A stretch of 64,000 nt of DNA from positions 77,619,935 to 77,683,934 of the forward strand of contig CM043950.1 in assembly GCA_014529385.2 (NCBI GenBank). The letters are read 5' to 3'. Origin of the DNA: Adiantum capillus-veneris (lineage: Eukaryota > Streptophyta > Polypodiopsida > Polypodiales > Pteridaceae). The notes under the pieces were generated by a model. It had not been told where the DNA came from. It ran no database searches and saw nothing but the letters and a program-made list of their open reading frames with translations. Positions 33,191 through 45,228 of the stretch are shown here, in pieces (position 1 is the first letter of the stretch; each line of letters starts with the position of its first letter). A program made the translations under genes and the position numbers.

Positions 33191-34620
33191 TCAATTAGCT
33201 TGGCTGACAATAACCAAGAGAGTAGAACGAACATTTATTACTTTGGTTTTGAACATGAAGGTGCTAATGCTGATGCCCCCAAATTTTTCAATTAGATTGT
33301 TACTAGGTTGCAGCAAGCTATGGGCAACCCTACTTTGCAAGCCGAAGTTACTCAACAACTTCGCGCTTATGGGATTTCCGTTCCTCTCCAAGAGGAGAGA
33401 GCACTTAGGAGGCCTGTTGTTGAGACCCCCAAAAGAAGACTCTCTCCCATACTAGAGGAGGAATCAAAAGAACGATAAAGTAATGAATTCCTAAGTTCTT
33501 TTGAAGATGTGGCTCCACGAAGATGGCAGTCTAGATGGTCGCCAACTCCTCCCAAGAGGAAACGGTCAACTCATAGTCCTTCTCCTCGTCACTCCAAAGG
33601 AAAGAGAGGAAGAAAAGGGCAAGAAAGAGGTCGCCCTCTTCTCCTTCTTCTTCACCTTCCTCCTCTTTTGACAAAATCTATGGCTATTCTCCTAGAGAAT
33701 ACAAGAGGGGAGGACATCGCAAATCTTACCCTGCATGGCAAAGATCACAAAAGTTCAAAAATTTTAAAGAGGGAGGAAAGAGTATCTCTTTTCTCACCTA
33801 TGATGGCACCTTTGGTGCTATCGACAAATTATTGGCCTTCATCCAGCAAATTGATGTGTCCTTTGGAGACGAGGGCTTCACAAAGTCCTCCAAGCTATGC
33901 CATCTAGCTATGCACTTCCAAAAATCGGCTCCTCAATGGTGGGGTAGCCTTCATGGAAATGGTGAAGCCCCAAAGACATCGAAAACTCGAGAAGTTTCCA
34001 TCATGAAGCAATTCCTTGCAAAGTGCTTACCAAATGGCGGAGTTTGAAACTTCTCTCCCATGATTCAAAAGTATGTAGAAAAGTTTTTGGATTTACATCT
34101 CAAGGCTATTGTCTCTCAAAAGATAGACTTTGCCGAGCAAAAACAACAATATTGTGTGGTATTACCTGAAGAGATGGAGGAGTACGTCAACTCCCAATGG
34201 CTTGATTCTATCACCAAAGTAATCCACCACACTCTGGTTGCTTCGCGTATCAATTTCCAACAAGGCGCTAGACGGAATGTCAAGCCCATGGAAAGCAATG
34301 ACAAAAGTGATGCAAAGCGGAAAACCAATGCCCAAAATTCTTTCCAAGGCAATTCCAATAACAACAACGACAACAACAATTGGTCCAAGGATAAGGGAGT
34401 TTACAAAGGTAAAAATAAACTCTCTCCTGAAGAGCTAGAAGCTTTTTGTACGGACCACAAATGTTTTAAGTGTGGGAAGCAAGGACATGTTATAGTTCTT
34501 GCCCCAAGAGAAATGCCTGGAATGAGTCTCCTAGAGCTTCCACTATCAAAGCTCCAAAAGAGAATGCTCATTGCAAAGTATCACCTCTCTCCTATGCTTA
34601 GGGAAAGGTAAGGTAACATG
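33191..34620 (+). pseudogene. Family A gag relic
   Basis: Capsid protein of the retrotransposon in broken frames. A basic Ser/Arg/Pro-rich N-terminus (33509-33700) is followed by the gag core: FIQQIDVSFGDEGF, SSKLCHLAMHFQKSAPQWWG (a PF03732 hallmark with paired Trp), then FLAKCLPNGGV with a stop, and QKYVEKFLDLHLKA (34060 on). A polyasparagine linker leads to the zinc knuckle CFKCGKQGH at 34462-34488, whose last Cys is lost. The order and motifs are typical of chromodomain gypsy elements. Stops at 33473, 34045 and 34609 make it inactive. Confidence 0.8.
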
Positions 34621-35105
34621 ATGACTTCATCTTGTTTGACCCTGACTCTACTCACAACTTCATATTAACGGAGTTGGCCACCAAGTTGGGCATTCAATCT
34701 TTTGAGATGGGAGATACTGTAACAACCAACATTGCTTTCAAGGGACAGCAAGCCTTCGTTACTCCCTTGATTGGGAAGTTGAGGCTTCATGTCCAAAGCT
34801 ATGTGGACAAAGAAGACTTTTTTATCTCTCCTCTCCAACATGAGGATGCTATCCTAGGGGCACTATGGCGCGACCGCATCCTTGAAAGAATAATTAACTT
34901 TACCTATAGGGAAAAGAGCATGTATATAGACGCTAGGGAGTCTGGTCATACTATTACACTTGTAAATCCTCCTGGTTTTGATAAAGCAATGAAGAGCTCA
35001 GTTTCTGCATACATGATGTTTGTCAAAGAGTCCCTAAAAGATGCTAATGCTATATCAAATGTAAATGGTAGGAATCAAGAAGAGTTAGACTTGTCTAATT
35101 TTTAA
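34621..35105 (+). pseudogene. Family A protease relic
   Basis: A 157-codon frame beginning FDPDSTHNFILTELATKLGI. The usual plant gypsy motif is an Asp-Thr/Ser-Gly active-site triad followed by Ser/Ala-Thr-His-Asn-Phe. Here Gly is replaced by Asp, so catalysis would fail. Downstream FKGQQAFVTPLIGKL and an LGALWRDRILER box, corresponding to the LGxxWL segment, support the fold. It continues without domain landmarks to a stop at 35103. Confidence 0.7.
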
Positions 35106-36390
35106 AAAGGATTCCAAGATGTGTTCATTATTGATATCCCTATGGAATTACCTGCAAAACGAGGGATGATGACCATCCAATTGAGCTCCTACTAGGAATC
35201 TCACCACCTAACAAGCCTCCTCATCGAGTTTCTCAAGCTCAACAAGAGGAGATCATGAGGCAAGGACAAGAATTGGTAGACAAAGGGATGGTGAGGCCTA
35301 TATCCTCTCCCTTTTGTTCTCCAGTCCTTTGAGTGCAAAAGAAAGATGGTACATACCGTATGTGTGTGGACTATCCAGCACTAAACCATATCACTATCAA
35401 AAATAGATTTCCCATGCCTCGGGTAGAAGATCTGTTTGATAAGCTACAAGGATCTACCTACTTCAGTAGGATTAACCTTAAAAGTGGATATCATCAAATA
35501 AGGATAGTGGATGAAGATATCCTAAATACTACGTTTTGTACAATGTTTGGTCTTTATGAATATCTAGTCATGCCTTTTGGCTTGACTAATACACCAGCCA
35601 CGTTCAATCGTTTAATGGAGAAAATCTTGAGACCCTATCGTAAATTCACGGGAGTGTTCTTTGATGACATCGTCATCTACTACAAGTCCTTGGAGGAACA
35701 CAAGCAACATCTCTAGGTGATTTTTAAGCAATGAGGGACAAGCTTTTAATCAATCTAAAGAAGAGCAAATTTTTCCTTGAAGAGATTCAATATATTATCT
35801 CTCAAGATGGTATTCATATGGATCCATCAAAGTTGGAGGTAATAAAAGCATGGCCTAATCCAAGGAATCTACATGAGCTAGAAGCTTTATGGTATATGCG
35901 CATACTATAGACGCTTCATAGAAAAATTCTCTCAAATAGCAGGACCATTACATGACTTAATAAAGAAGAACATTAAGTATTTATGGACTGCTAAGGAGAG
36001 AAATTCTTTTGACAAGCTCAAAGAGAAGCTTACCTCCCAACCATCCCTTATGATTCCGGCTCTCTCAAAGCCATTCGAGGTCCAATGCGATGCTTGTGGT
36101 GATTGCCTTGGAGCAGTCTTGCTTCAAGAGGAACATGTCATAGCATATGAGAGACAAAGGCTCAATACGGATGAACGGGTCTTAGGCATTTATGAGGAAG
36201 AGATTTTAGTTTTGTCTACATTCCCTAGACACATGGAAGCACTGTCAATTGGGGACTCCATTTATTCTACGAACTCACCACCAAAGCCTCAAGTACTTCA
36301 TGACGCAAACCCTTTCCTACAAACAAATGAGGTGGGAAAATTTTATTTTCATACACTCACATTGGTAGTAAGAACAATCAAGTGATCAAA
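35106..36390 (+). pseudogene. Family A reverse transcriptase/RNase H relic
   Basis: RT frames: QKKDGTYRMCVDYPALNHIT, RFPMPRVEDLFDKLQGSTYF, LKSGYHQIRI, MPFGLTNTPATFNRLMEKIL and FFDDIVIYYKSLEEHKQHL (35640-35714). FFDD is the intact catalytic box. Breaks follow at 35714 and near 35880. The RNase H begins at about 36050 with LSKPFEVQCDACGDCLGAVL, including the first Asp. It would copy element RNA to DNA in cytoplasmic particles. Several stops and small deletions relative to 54856-55800 show it is dead. Confidence 0.85.
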
Positions 36391-37009
36391 GTAGTTTCAT
36401 GACGACCAAAAGTTAATGTGGTGTCTATAGCTACTCACAATGATCTATCTTCTATGATAGATGAGTATACGGCTGACCCTGACTTTAAAGACGTAATGTT
36501 AGCCCTTGCTTTGGGGAAGAAAGAGGAACCATTCACCTTGCAGGATGGTTATCTTCTGCATAGAAATAGGATATATGTTACCCACTCCCTTCGTGAGAAA
36601 GTCATATATGAATCCCATGCTCCTCCCTATGCAGGGCATACATGCATTCAACCTACTCTTTGAGGAGTAGAGACATACTTCTACTAGCCTACCATGAAAG
36701 TGGACATGCAAGAGTATGTTTCAAAATGTGTTGTATGTCAAAACACTAAATATGATAGAGGGAAGCAACCTGGATTACTTCAGCCATTGCCAATCCCTAA
36801 TTCACCATGGGAGAGTATATCTATGGATTTCATCTTTGAATTACCCAAGTATATCCATGGGAATACGTGAATATGGACAATAGTTGACATGTTTAGCATG
36901 CAAGCACACTTTATTCCTGTCAAAAATACTATTAAGGCACACCAAATGGAAACTCTCTTCATATCCAGATTTCAAACACCATGGATTGCCAACATCCATC
37001 GTGTCAAAT
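36391..37009 (+). pseudogene. Family A integrase, part 1
   Basis: From the RNase H-integrase linker (DEYTADPDFKDVM) through the zinc region (SLREKVIYESHAPPYAGH, CVVCQNTKYD) to the core (SISMDFIFEL, then IVSN at the break). Stops at 36661, 36687 and 36868. The solo LTR at 37010 splits the second catalytic motif: left IVSN, right RDPR. The related copies read IVSDRDP, so the Asp is also changed to Asn. Confidence 0.8.
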
Positions 37010-37915
37010 TGTCACAGGAACAAAATAATAGAGATAAACAGCAAAAGATAGAGAAAGAGATCTTTTTATTGATAGAGTTTTGATACAACAGAGGAGCAAT
37101 AGTATATAGGCGCACTCCTTTGTACGAAGCTCGAACCTCCCGACCACCCCCGAGCTTCAGTTCGCTTGCAGGCAACGTCTTACTCGCACTTGCACTCGCA
37201 CTTGCAGAAGAAGAGATCGATGAATGATCTCCAAAAACGCACCACCCGTCTTTCTTTTCTCGTTTTTCCTCCAAAAGCATGCGACCTCCCAAAATAGCCG
37301 CTTTTCTATTTTTGGCATTCGGTCGATTCGACTTGCGCGCCAAGTATACCTGCGAGAATAAGGTAAAAACGTGATCGCGAAGCGACCAGTAAAGGTTAGA
37401 TTTTTGAAAACTTTTTTTTTTTTAAAGCTGTCTTCAACTGAATTTAACTCCGAAACGGAGCCAAAACAGCCCAAGTCCGTCTCACACAATCTTGTTGCCC
37501 TCGCTGCGCTCTTCGACGGCTATGTGATGGAAAATTTCCATAGCCTGCTCTGATTTGCTGAAAATCAACCTGTAAAACAACATTTTCTACAAAAACGATA
37601 CAAAAATAGCAAATCCCACTTTTTTCTTAATCTTTGGCCCTCAACGAGCATCAAAACATCAAAATCTCTAAAGACTCAAAGAACCAAAGTTGCTCCTTAT
37701 AACACAGGCTTCAATCGCTTCATACATAACGTTTTCAAAATCCCACGTTAACACCTTCAAAAATGCCCCAGAATGTGCCTTCCAGATCAAAAAATTTTAT
37801 TTGACGAAAACAATCCACACATCCTTCTACACAGTGGACTAACTCTAAAACGACCAAAACTTCCTAGAAAATCAAAATTTATTGCTAAAACACCTCAAAA
37901 TCAAGTCTTGTTACA
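37010..37915 (-). mobile_element. Solo LTR of a family B-like gypsy element (906 bp)
   Basis: Begins TGTCACAGGAAC, ends GTCTTGTTACA, and is flanked by the duplication CAAAT (37005-37009 and 37916-37920). It resembles the family B LTR (GAACCTCCCGACCACCCCCG and CTCGCACTTGCACTCGC) but is clearly a different subfamily. It is the product of recombination between the two LTRs of a former complete element. The minus-strand orientation is taken from the family B element. Confidence 0.85.
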
Positions 37916-38165
37916 CAAATAGAGATCCTAGAATGACTAGTAATGTTTGGAAAGGTCTCTTTGAAAATCTAGGTACAAGATTGAATTTCTCTTCAGCCTA
38001 TGACCAACAAATGGATGGCCAAAGTCAGATAGCCAAGCTTACGATACTCGACCTACTAAAGACTTATGCTACAGAAGTAGATTAACACTCACAATGGGAA
38101 AAGTACTTACCTCTTGTAGAGTATGCATACAATAATACTGTCCATACTTCTACCCGAAAAGCACC
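37916..38165 (+). pseudogene. Family A integrase, part 2
   Basis: Continues from the solo LTR: RDPRMTSNVWKGLFENLGTR, LNFSSAYDQQMDGQSQIAKL (a changed version of the HPQxDGQxE motif with the Glu now Gln), and an EYAYNNTVHTSTRKAP-like stretch to the GCACC target duplication at 38161-38165. The family B element then interrupts it. Confidence 0.75.
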
Positions 38166-39276
38166 TGTCACAGGAACCGAATAATAGAGATCGGCAACAA
38201 CAGATAGAGAAAGAGATCTTTGTATTGATGGATTTTTGCAGAGTTTTGATACAACAGAGGAGCAATAAAATATATGGGTGCACTCTGTTGTACGGAGCTC
38301 GAACCTCCCGACCACCCCCGAGCTTCAGTCCGCTTGCATGCAGCGTCTCACTCTCACTCGCACTCCCACTCGCACTCTCACTCGCACTCGCAGAAGAGGA
38401 GATCTGTGAATGATCCCCGAACGCACCACCCTTCGTGCTTTTATCCTTCTTTTCCTCGATAAGCCTGCACGATTTTCGCAGCAAGTATACCTGCAAGAAC
38501 AATATAAGAACGTGATCGCTAAGCGATCCGTGAAGGTTAGATTTTTATCATGACACTTTGCACAGATCCTGTTTCACACATTGTTTTGTGCATCGCCTAC
38601 AAAATAGCCAAAAGAACATACTCGTGCAACCAATTCAACATGATAATCAAAGTAAACAAACATAATTATGTACCTTCATAATCTCAATTGTAATACTCTA
38701 CCATGAAGAAACAATCCTTGATAGCAGGGAGAGCTGTATGTCTGCCTGTCCCTGTGTATACTACACTGCTATTGTCTTCTATTTGTTTTCATCATAACTT
38801 CTACAAACAAACTCAGAACAAAGCAATCCAGGTACTCAAAACGATGGGAATAGGTCTGGTCTACAAGGTAGCGTGGATAGAATTGCGAAACACGTCTTTC
38901 TTTGGCTGAAAACGCAACTTTTAGGTCGCGACTCATAAAACCTCTATTTTTGGATCTCCACTACTTTTTCAACTTATTTTAAGCCTACCCATGCATTTTA
39001 AGCTAAAACACATAAATATAAAACACTCATATTAATAAAAATCTCAATTTTTACTATTTATAGACTGACTATCTGTTATTCGTTAATATTTATCAAATAC
39101 GTCTTTAGTGTATTATTTAAAAGAAAGAATATATGTTCTCTCTTAATATCTCAAACTCATTCATATAAGCTCTATTTAATAGACTATTCAAAAATCTTTC
39201 AAATCGTGCTAAACGAAAGATATGCCCTACTACATTGTTTTCGACTTTAAGAACTTCAAAGATTAGTCCTATTACA
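38166..39276 (-). repeat. Family B LTR, 3' in element orientation
   Basis: Contains a hexamer array (CACTCG/CACTCT) at about 38348-38393, two hexamers shorter than in the partner LTR. This appears to explain the 12-bp difference in length. Its inner end TCCTATTACA is followed by the purine tract in element sense. Confidence 0.85.
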
Positions 39277-39299
39277 TTCTCCCCTTATCAAAATTAACT

Positions 39300-39640
39300 C
39301 TGTCCTCAGAGTTGGAAAGAGAGGGAAATTCTCTTTGCAAAACAATAAGATCAACCCATGAAGCATCCTCTACTGGATAGTTATGCTACTTAATCAAAAC
39401 TTCCACAATGTCTGTATTTCTTAGATGTTTAACACATCTATCTATTACTAAATTTGGTTCTATAGTCAATGTTCCGTCATCTTTCAACTTAGAGTTGTCC
39501 TGTAAAACATGATGCACATTACGAATATACTTTTTCAATAAACTCACATGAAATACAGGATGCACTTTGACATGAGAAGGCAATTCCAATTTGTAAGCTA
39601 ATGAACCAATGCGCTTCAAAATTTTAAATGGCCCAGCAAG
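39300..39640 (-). pseudogene. Family B integrase C-terminus with chromodomain, amber-interrupted
   Basis: On the minus strand: [30 protein letters not shown], then a chromodomain beginning [24 protein letters not shown] at 39386-39388 follows, and the text then continues HNYPVEDASW. In chromodomains the interrupted position is normally Trp, so TGG to TAG is likely. The chromodomain would tether integrase to histone marks. The same stop occurs in the second copy at 62864-62866. Confidence 0.8.
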
Positions 39641-40450
39641 TCATGGAGACAATCTCTTATCCTTTTCAAGAATCAAATGAGACTTCTCGGGAATAACCTT
39701 TAAGAAAACGATATCACCAGTTTCATACTCCACAACCCAATGTCTCTTGTCATAATACAATTTATGTCTCTTTTGAGCTTCTCTAATAATCCCCCTGATT
39801 TTGGTCAACTCGTTATCCATTTTCTCAAGCATCTCACGTGACGTTAAGAAATTAATAGGTGTGGGACAGTTATAGCCATACATTGCCTCAAACAAAGTCA
39901 ACCTAATAGATGAATGATATGAACTATTATATGCAAATTCAACCAAAGGCAGATATTCATTCCAATTAGATTGGTTTTCATTGACATACATTCGTAAAAT
40001 ATCTTCTAAAATACGATTCACTCTCTCCATTTTCCCATCTGTTTGAGGATGGAAAGCAGTAGACATGAGTAACTGGGTACCTATAGAGTCAAAAGTCGCT
40101 CTCCAGAAATGAGAAGTGAACTTAGAATCTCTGTCAGACACTATACTCTTGGGCATGCCATGCAAATGAAATATCTCTTTCACAAACAAGCGTGCAATGG
40201 TCAATGCAGCATCACTTATTTTTACAGGAAAGAAGTGAGCTTGTTTTGTGAGTGTATCTACCACCACAAAGATCGAATCATACCCTCCACGCGTAGTAGG
40301 AAGTCTAATGATAAAGTCCATGGATATAGACTCCCACTTCTGTAAAGGAATGTCTAAGGGTTGAAGGTCACCAGCCATCCTCTTATGTTCAATCTTAACT
40401 TGTTGACATTGAAAGCACTCACGCACATAATTCTTAACATCCAATTTCAT
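39641..40450 (-). pseudogene. Family B integrase catalytic region
   Basis: A 269-codon open frame with the core almost intact: CFQCQQVK (zinc CxxC), SISMDFIIRLPTTRGGYDSI with the first Asp, IVSDRDSKFTSHFW with the second Asp, and AFHPQTDGKMERVNRILEDI with the catalytic Glu. The expected GPF box is displaced by a stop at 39641-39643 (CDL*-type change versus RFAGPFKIL in the copy at 62864). It would join cDNA ends to target DNA. It looks recent, because the domain is readable over its whole length. Confidence 0.85.
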
Positions 40451-42005
40451 ATGCTGCCAAAAGAATAAACTTTTAATCTTTTCATATATGTCTTATTCAA
40501 TCCATGATGACCAAAAAAAGGTAAATTACGACCCTCATGCAGAATTTGCAGGAATACACAAGCGGTCATAATGATACAGATTTTCCTTATACAAGTGATA
40601 TCTCTTCTCATACATCTCACCAATATTCTCACGCAAGAATTTCAAAATAGGCATATAAAAAGAATCATTTTCAACTTCAGCATGCATTTAATGAAGCAAA
40701 TTGGACCGCACAACAGTCAACAGATTACACATGGACCTACGACTCAATGCATCTGCAACTTTATTTTCTTTTCCACAAAAATACTTCAAATCAAAATCAT
40801 ACTCAGCCAGCAATTCAATCCATCATGTTTGTCTGTTGTTTAACAATGGTTGAGTGAAAATATACTTCAGGCTTTGATGATCAGTACGCAATTCAAATTT
40901 GACACCAAGCAAAAGATGACGCCAATGTTTCAATGCATGAACAACAACAAGAAATTATAGATCATGTGTTGCATAGTTCAATTCGTGTCGTCTTAATTTC
41001 CTAGACTCATATGCAACCACTCTTCCTTCTTGTGTCAAAACACAACCTAATTGTTCACCACTAGCGTCACATGACACACGAAATGGTTTGCCCATCTCAG
41101 GAACTTTTAAAACACAATTTTCCGCTATTTTAGCCTTCAAGGTCTCAAAAGGAGTCTCACAGCTAGAAGTCCACACAAAACCCTTGGCTTTCTTGGTCAA
41201 TTCGGTCAAAGGACTTGCTATCTTAGAGAAATCTTTAATGTGTGCTCTCTCATATTGTGCTAGACCCATAAAGCTTCTTACATCTCTTATTGGCATAGTC
41301 TTAACTTTATCAAGATCAATGTGAATCCCCTCTTCCCAAATACACAATCTGATCCTTTGCAAAAGAACACTTACTTGCTTTGGCATACAATTTATGTTCA
41401 CGCAAAACTTCAAATGTTTTCTTTAAGTGCAATGCATGATCTTCTTCATTCGTAGAATACACAAAAATATTATCCAAGAATACCAGAATGAAGTCATCAA
41501 GATACGGGTAAAAATATTATTCATTAAGCACATGAAAGTTGCTGGTGCATTAGTCAAACCAAAAGCAAGAACTGTAAATTCATAATGCCCATAATGTGTA
41601 CGAAAACCAGTCTTTGGAATGTCCTCGACGTTAATGAGGATTTGATGGTAGCCAGAACGAAGGTCAATCTTTGAAAATATTGTGGCACCACTCAATTGGC
41701 TAAGCAATTCATCTATGTGAGGAAGAGGATATTTGTTCTTGATGATCTGTTTGTTTAATCCCCTATAGTCAATGCATAGCCTATATGTACCATCATTTTT
41801 TCTTTTGGAATAACACAGGACTACCCCAAGGAGATACACTAGGTTTAATGAAACCCTTTTTCAAAAGGTCATCAAGTTGTATCTTGAGCTGTTTAAGCTC
41901 ATCAATATTGAACCTGTATGGAGGCCTTAAATAAGGTATTTCTCCTGGATATAAATCTATGGCATGGTCTACCCCTCTAGGCGGAGGTATACCAGGAAGA
42001 TCGTC
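40451..42005 (-). pseudogene. Family B reverse transcriptase and RNase H
   Basis: On the minus strand from about 42000: [17 protein letters not shown], then [38 protein letters not shown] and [15 protein letters not shown]. After a frame change comes FLDNIFVYS, where the usual FxDD box has its second Asp changed to Asn. RNase H at 41200-40955 reads [20 protein letters not shown]. 40950-40451 holds RNase H-integrase linker text broken by stops. The enzyme is inactive by frame and by active site. Confidence 0.8.
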
Positions 42006-43163
42006 CGGAACACATCCTTAAATCATGTAAGAGATCCTCTACAAATTCTGGATTTGTCTCTTTCTATTTATCCCCAGATTCTTAATAATCTCATTAGCAA
42101 ACACAAGAAACGTTTCACACTCTTATCTAAGTCACCTTATCAATTCCATGGCCAAAACTAGATTTAGGATCTCTTTCTTTTCACGAAGAGTGTGACTTAT
42201 CATCATCAAATGATTAAAGATATATTTTTCTTTCTTAACAATCAATCAAAACATGGTTTTCAATTATCTAATTGATACCAATGATAACATCATGCATATC
42301 AATGTTTATGTTACAGAAATCATCTTTATGATTTCGACTCTTCAAAGAAAAAAAAACAATTTTTCTACTAACTCTTTCCTGAAACTATTATTACCACTAT
42401 TTAAGTCCACAAGTCTTTTGACTTCTCGATTTAATTTCAAGTTTAATTTCTCAATCAATTTAGACGATAAGAAGCAATGAATACTATCCAAATCAATTAA
42501 GAAATTCAAATTTTAATCTCAACTTCTACGCATAAATTCGATCTCACAGAAGCTTTCAGAGGACGTATCAAAGACATAAAACATCACAAAGAAGGGGTAG
42601 ATGACTTACCTTTATCGTACGCATCGCCAAAAGTCTCCAATTGAGCCATCTTGGTACATATTGTCTTATGGGTCACCTTGCTCGAGCATTCGAAAGTCTA
42701 GTGATCCTGTTCTCGATATTGAAAGTATAATCCAAATCTTTGAGTTCTTCAATCCACGCTTCTAAATCTCTGCATATCTTTCTCATACCATCAAACTCTT
42801 TAAGCTTATCCTTCGTTAAGAATGATTGGTTGTCGCTTCTCCCATATCGTCATCGTTTCTTTTTTGCGTTGACGACCTCTATGTCCACCACCACCGTTCC
42901 CACCATCACCACCGCCAGGTGCCCCAGTGCCGCCACAATGATTATTGTTTCTTGGTGGATTAGCATGGTTTTCGCCTCATGTTTGCCATCAAGGTCCACA
43001 TAGATATCAGGCTCTTGTGCTGCTTTGCCCCGCAGAGCCTCAGCACGCTCCCGATTTTCTTGTTCCAGATCTTCTTATAGTTGCGAAAGAAGGTCTTCTT
43101 GCTCCTTCATCCTCCTCTCATATCCTTCCATGTCCAGAATCAACCGCTTGCTCTGATACCTCT
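42006..43163 (-). pseudogene. Family B gag/protease remnant, shortened
   Basis: Just inside the primer site a minus-strand start reads MEGYERRMKEQEDLLSQL, a plausible coiled-coil start of Gag. It is followed by broken, Arg/Gly-containing text to about 42880 and a piece KVTHKTICTKMAQLETFGDA near 42640. No zinc knuckle or protease active-site loop is found before RT. The space of about 1.15 kb is shorter than a full gag plus protease, so an internal deletion is likely. Confidence 0.5.
43148..43162 (-). promoter_or_regulatory. Primer-binding site of the family B element
   Basis: On the minus strand GGTATCAGAGCAAGC follows the LTR end CCTGTGACA after four bases. It matches the initiator tRNA-Met site apart from its first base. 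Confidence 0.7.
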
Positions 43164-44286
43164 TGTCACAGGAACCAAATAATAGAGATCGACAGCAAAA
43201 GATAGAGAAAGAGATCTTTGTATTGATGGATTTTTGCAGAGTTTTGTTATAACAGAGGAGCAATAAAATATATGGGCGCACTCCGTTGTACGGAGCTCGA
43301 ACCTCCCGACCACCCCCGAGCTTCAGTCCGCTTGCATGCAGTGTCTCACTCTCACTCGCACTCTCACTCGCACTCACACTCGCACTCTCACTCGCACTCG
43401 CAGAAGAGGAAATCTGTAAATGATCCCCGAACGCACCACCCGTCGTGCTTTTATCCTTCTTTTCCTCGAAAAGCCTACACGATTTTCGCACCAAGTATAC
43501 CTGCGAGAATAATATAAAAACGTGATCGCTAAGCGATCCGTGAAGATTAGATTTTTATCATGACACTTTGCACAGATCATGTTTCATACATTGATTTCTG
43601 AATCGCCTACAAAATAGCCAAAAGAACATACTCGTGCAACCAATTCAACATGATAATCAAAGTAAACAAACATAATTATGTACCTTCATAATCTCAATTG
43701 TAATACTCTACCATGAAGAAGCAATCCTTGATAGCAGGGAGAGCTATATGTCTGCCTGTCCATGTGTATACTACACTGTTGCTGCCTTCTATTTGTTTTC
43801 ATCATAACTTCTACAAACGAACTCAGAACAGAGCAATCCAAGTACTCAAAACCACGGGAATAGGTCTAGTCTACGAGGTATCGCGGACAGAATTGCGAAA
43901 ACCGTCTTTCTTTGATTGAAAACAAAACTTTTAGGTCGCGACTCATAAAACCTCTATTTTTGGATCTCCACTAAATTTTCAACTTATTTTAAGCCTACCC
44001 ATGCATTTTAAGCTAAAACACATAAATATAAAACACTCATATTAATAAAAATCTCAATTTTTACTATTCATAGACAGACTATCTGTTATTCGTTAATCTT
44101 TATCAAATACTTCTTTAGTGTATTATTTAAAAAAAAGAATATATGTTCTCTCTTAATATCTCAAACTCATTCATATAAGCTCTATTTAATAGACTATTCA
44201 ACAATCTTTCAAATTGTGCTAAACGAAAGATATACCCTACTACATTCTTTTCGACTTTAAGAACTTCAAAGATTAGTCCTATTACA
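43164..44286 (-). repeat. Family B LTR, 5' in element orientation
   Basis: Partner of 38166-39276. The hexamer array at about 43345-43403 is two units longer. The GCACC duplication follows directly at 44287. Confidence 0.85.
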
Positions 44287-44870
44287 GCACCTTTTGAAAT
44301 TTTTGAGGGGAAGACTTAAAAGTCCCTTGCTACTTAAAGTACATGGGAAGATCTTCGCTGCAAATGAGTATAGAGGTGACCTACAAGAAGCTTTTCAAAA
44401 GATTAAGGAGGCCATATCCATCTCTCAACAAAGGCAAAAAGTTGCTACTCACAAGCACAGAAAAGCCTTAATGTTCAAAGAAAATGATTGGGTGTTACTT
44501 AAGTTTCCTAAGGCTTGATTGAGGCAAACGATGGGAAAATATCCTACGGGCCATGAAAAGTATTATGCCAAACTAGCAAAAAGATACTATGGTACTTTTA
44601 AAATTTTGAAGCCAATCAATGAGATGGCTTATTAACTCAAGTGAACCAATTATTGAAGACCCTCCCAATATTGAAGACCAAGAAGAGGTGATGCAACCCA
44701 AAGCTATCGTTAGGCATGAAGATAAGGTACTACGACATAGTAAGATTATCCGATGGTATCTTATTAAGCTCAAAAACTATCCTTTTGAAGATGCTAGATG
44801 GATGCAAGGAATACAACTTAAGGATAGTATATATGAACCTTGTCAATGCTTACAATGCTACACTAGAGTA
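44287..44870 (+). pseudogene. Family A integrase, part 3, with chromodomain
   Basis: Resumes after the family B element: APFEIFEG-like text, then KVHGKIFAANEYRGDLQEAF and REHRK-type basic text. The [12 protein letters not shown] box is missing because of a deletion of about 74 bp between two CAAGT words (junction near 44639). The chromodomain follows: VRHEDKVLRHSKIIRWYLIK, LKNYPFEDARWMQ. A stop at 44516 ends the previous frame. Confidence 0.8.
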
Positions 44871-45228
44871 AGCAAATGTACATGTTTCTTTTAAATAACC
44901 AATGTGTTTGTCATATAAGACTAATTCTCTTTTTATTGTGCACAAATTTAAGTAGTATGCATACTTAGAATCATGTTTCTGATGACGATGTCTCTCAAAT
45001 ACCAATTAAAACTTGTCACTCTACTTGGAAGAATGAAATGGAGTAAAGAGCAGACATGCTTGCGGAAGCTATGTCTCTCAAGCACCAAATGGATTAGTCA
45101 TCCATCTTGGAATGATATTTTAGGGTAAAAAGAGATCCTATACCCGCTAAGAAAAATTGACCAATGACGAAGGCTTTATCTCTTCTACCTCAAATTCGAG
45201 GATGACTATGATTTCCAGGGAGACGTAA
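44871..45228 (+). other. Family A 3' untranslated tail and purine tract
   Basis: Alignable with 7601-7966. It ends TTTCCAGGGAGACGTAA before the LTR start TGTCATAAAATC. Confidence 0.6.

Larger units (their letters stand above)
38166..44286 (-). mobile_element. Complete family B chromodomain gypsy element (6121 bp), inserted in family A
   Basis: The target duplication GCACC is at 38161-38165 and 44287-44291. LTRs are 38166-39276 (1111 bp) and 43164-44286 (1123 bp), reading TGTCACAGG...CTATTACA on this strand, so TGTAATAGG...CCTGTGACA in element sense. The primer site lies left of 43164 (GGTATCAGAGC on the minus strand). The polypurine tract AAGGGGAGAA abuts the left LTR at 39277. The coding order on the minus strand is gag remnant, RT, RNase H, integrase, chromodomain. 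Gag and protease are strongly shortened. The similar LTRs make it younger than its host element. Confidence 0.9.

Noticed and set aside
38274-38462. Ser-His repeat protein (also 43272-43517)
   Set aside because: It is a translation of the hexamer array within the family B LTR.
40109-40345. Plus-strand frame within the family B integrase (also 63587-63823)
   Set aside because: It is the antisense shadow of the integrase core. Its presence in both copies follows from their shared sequence.
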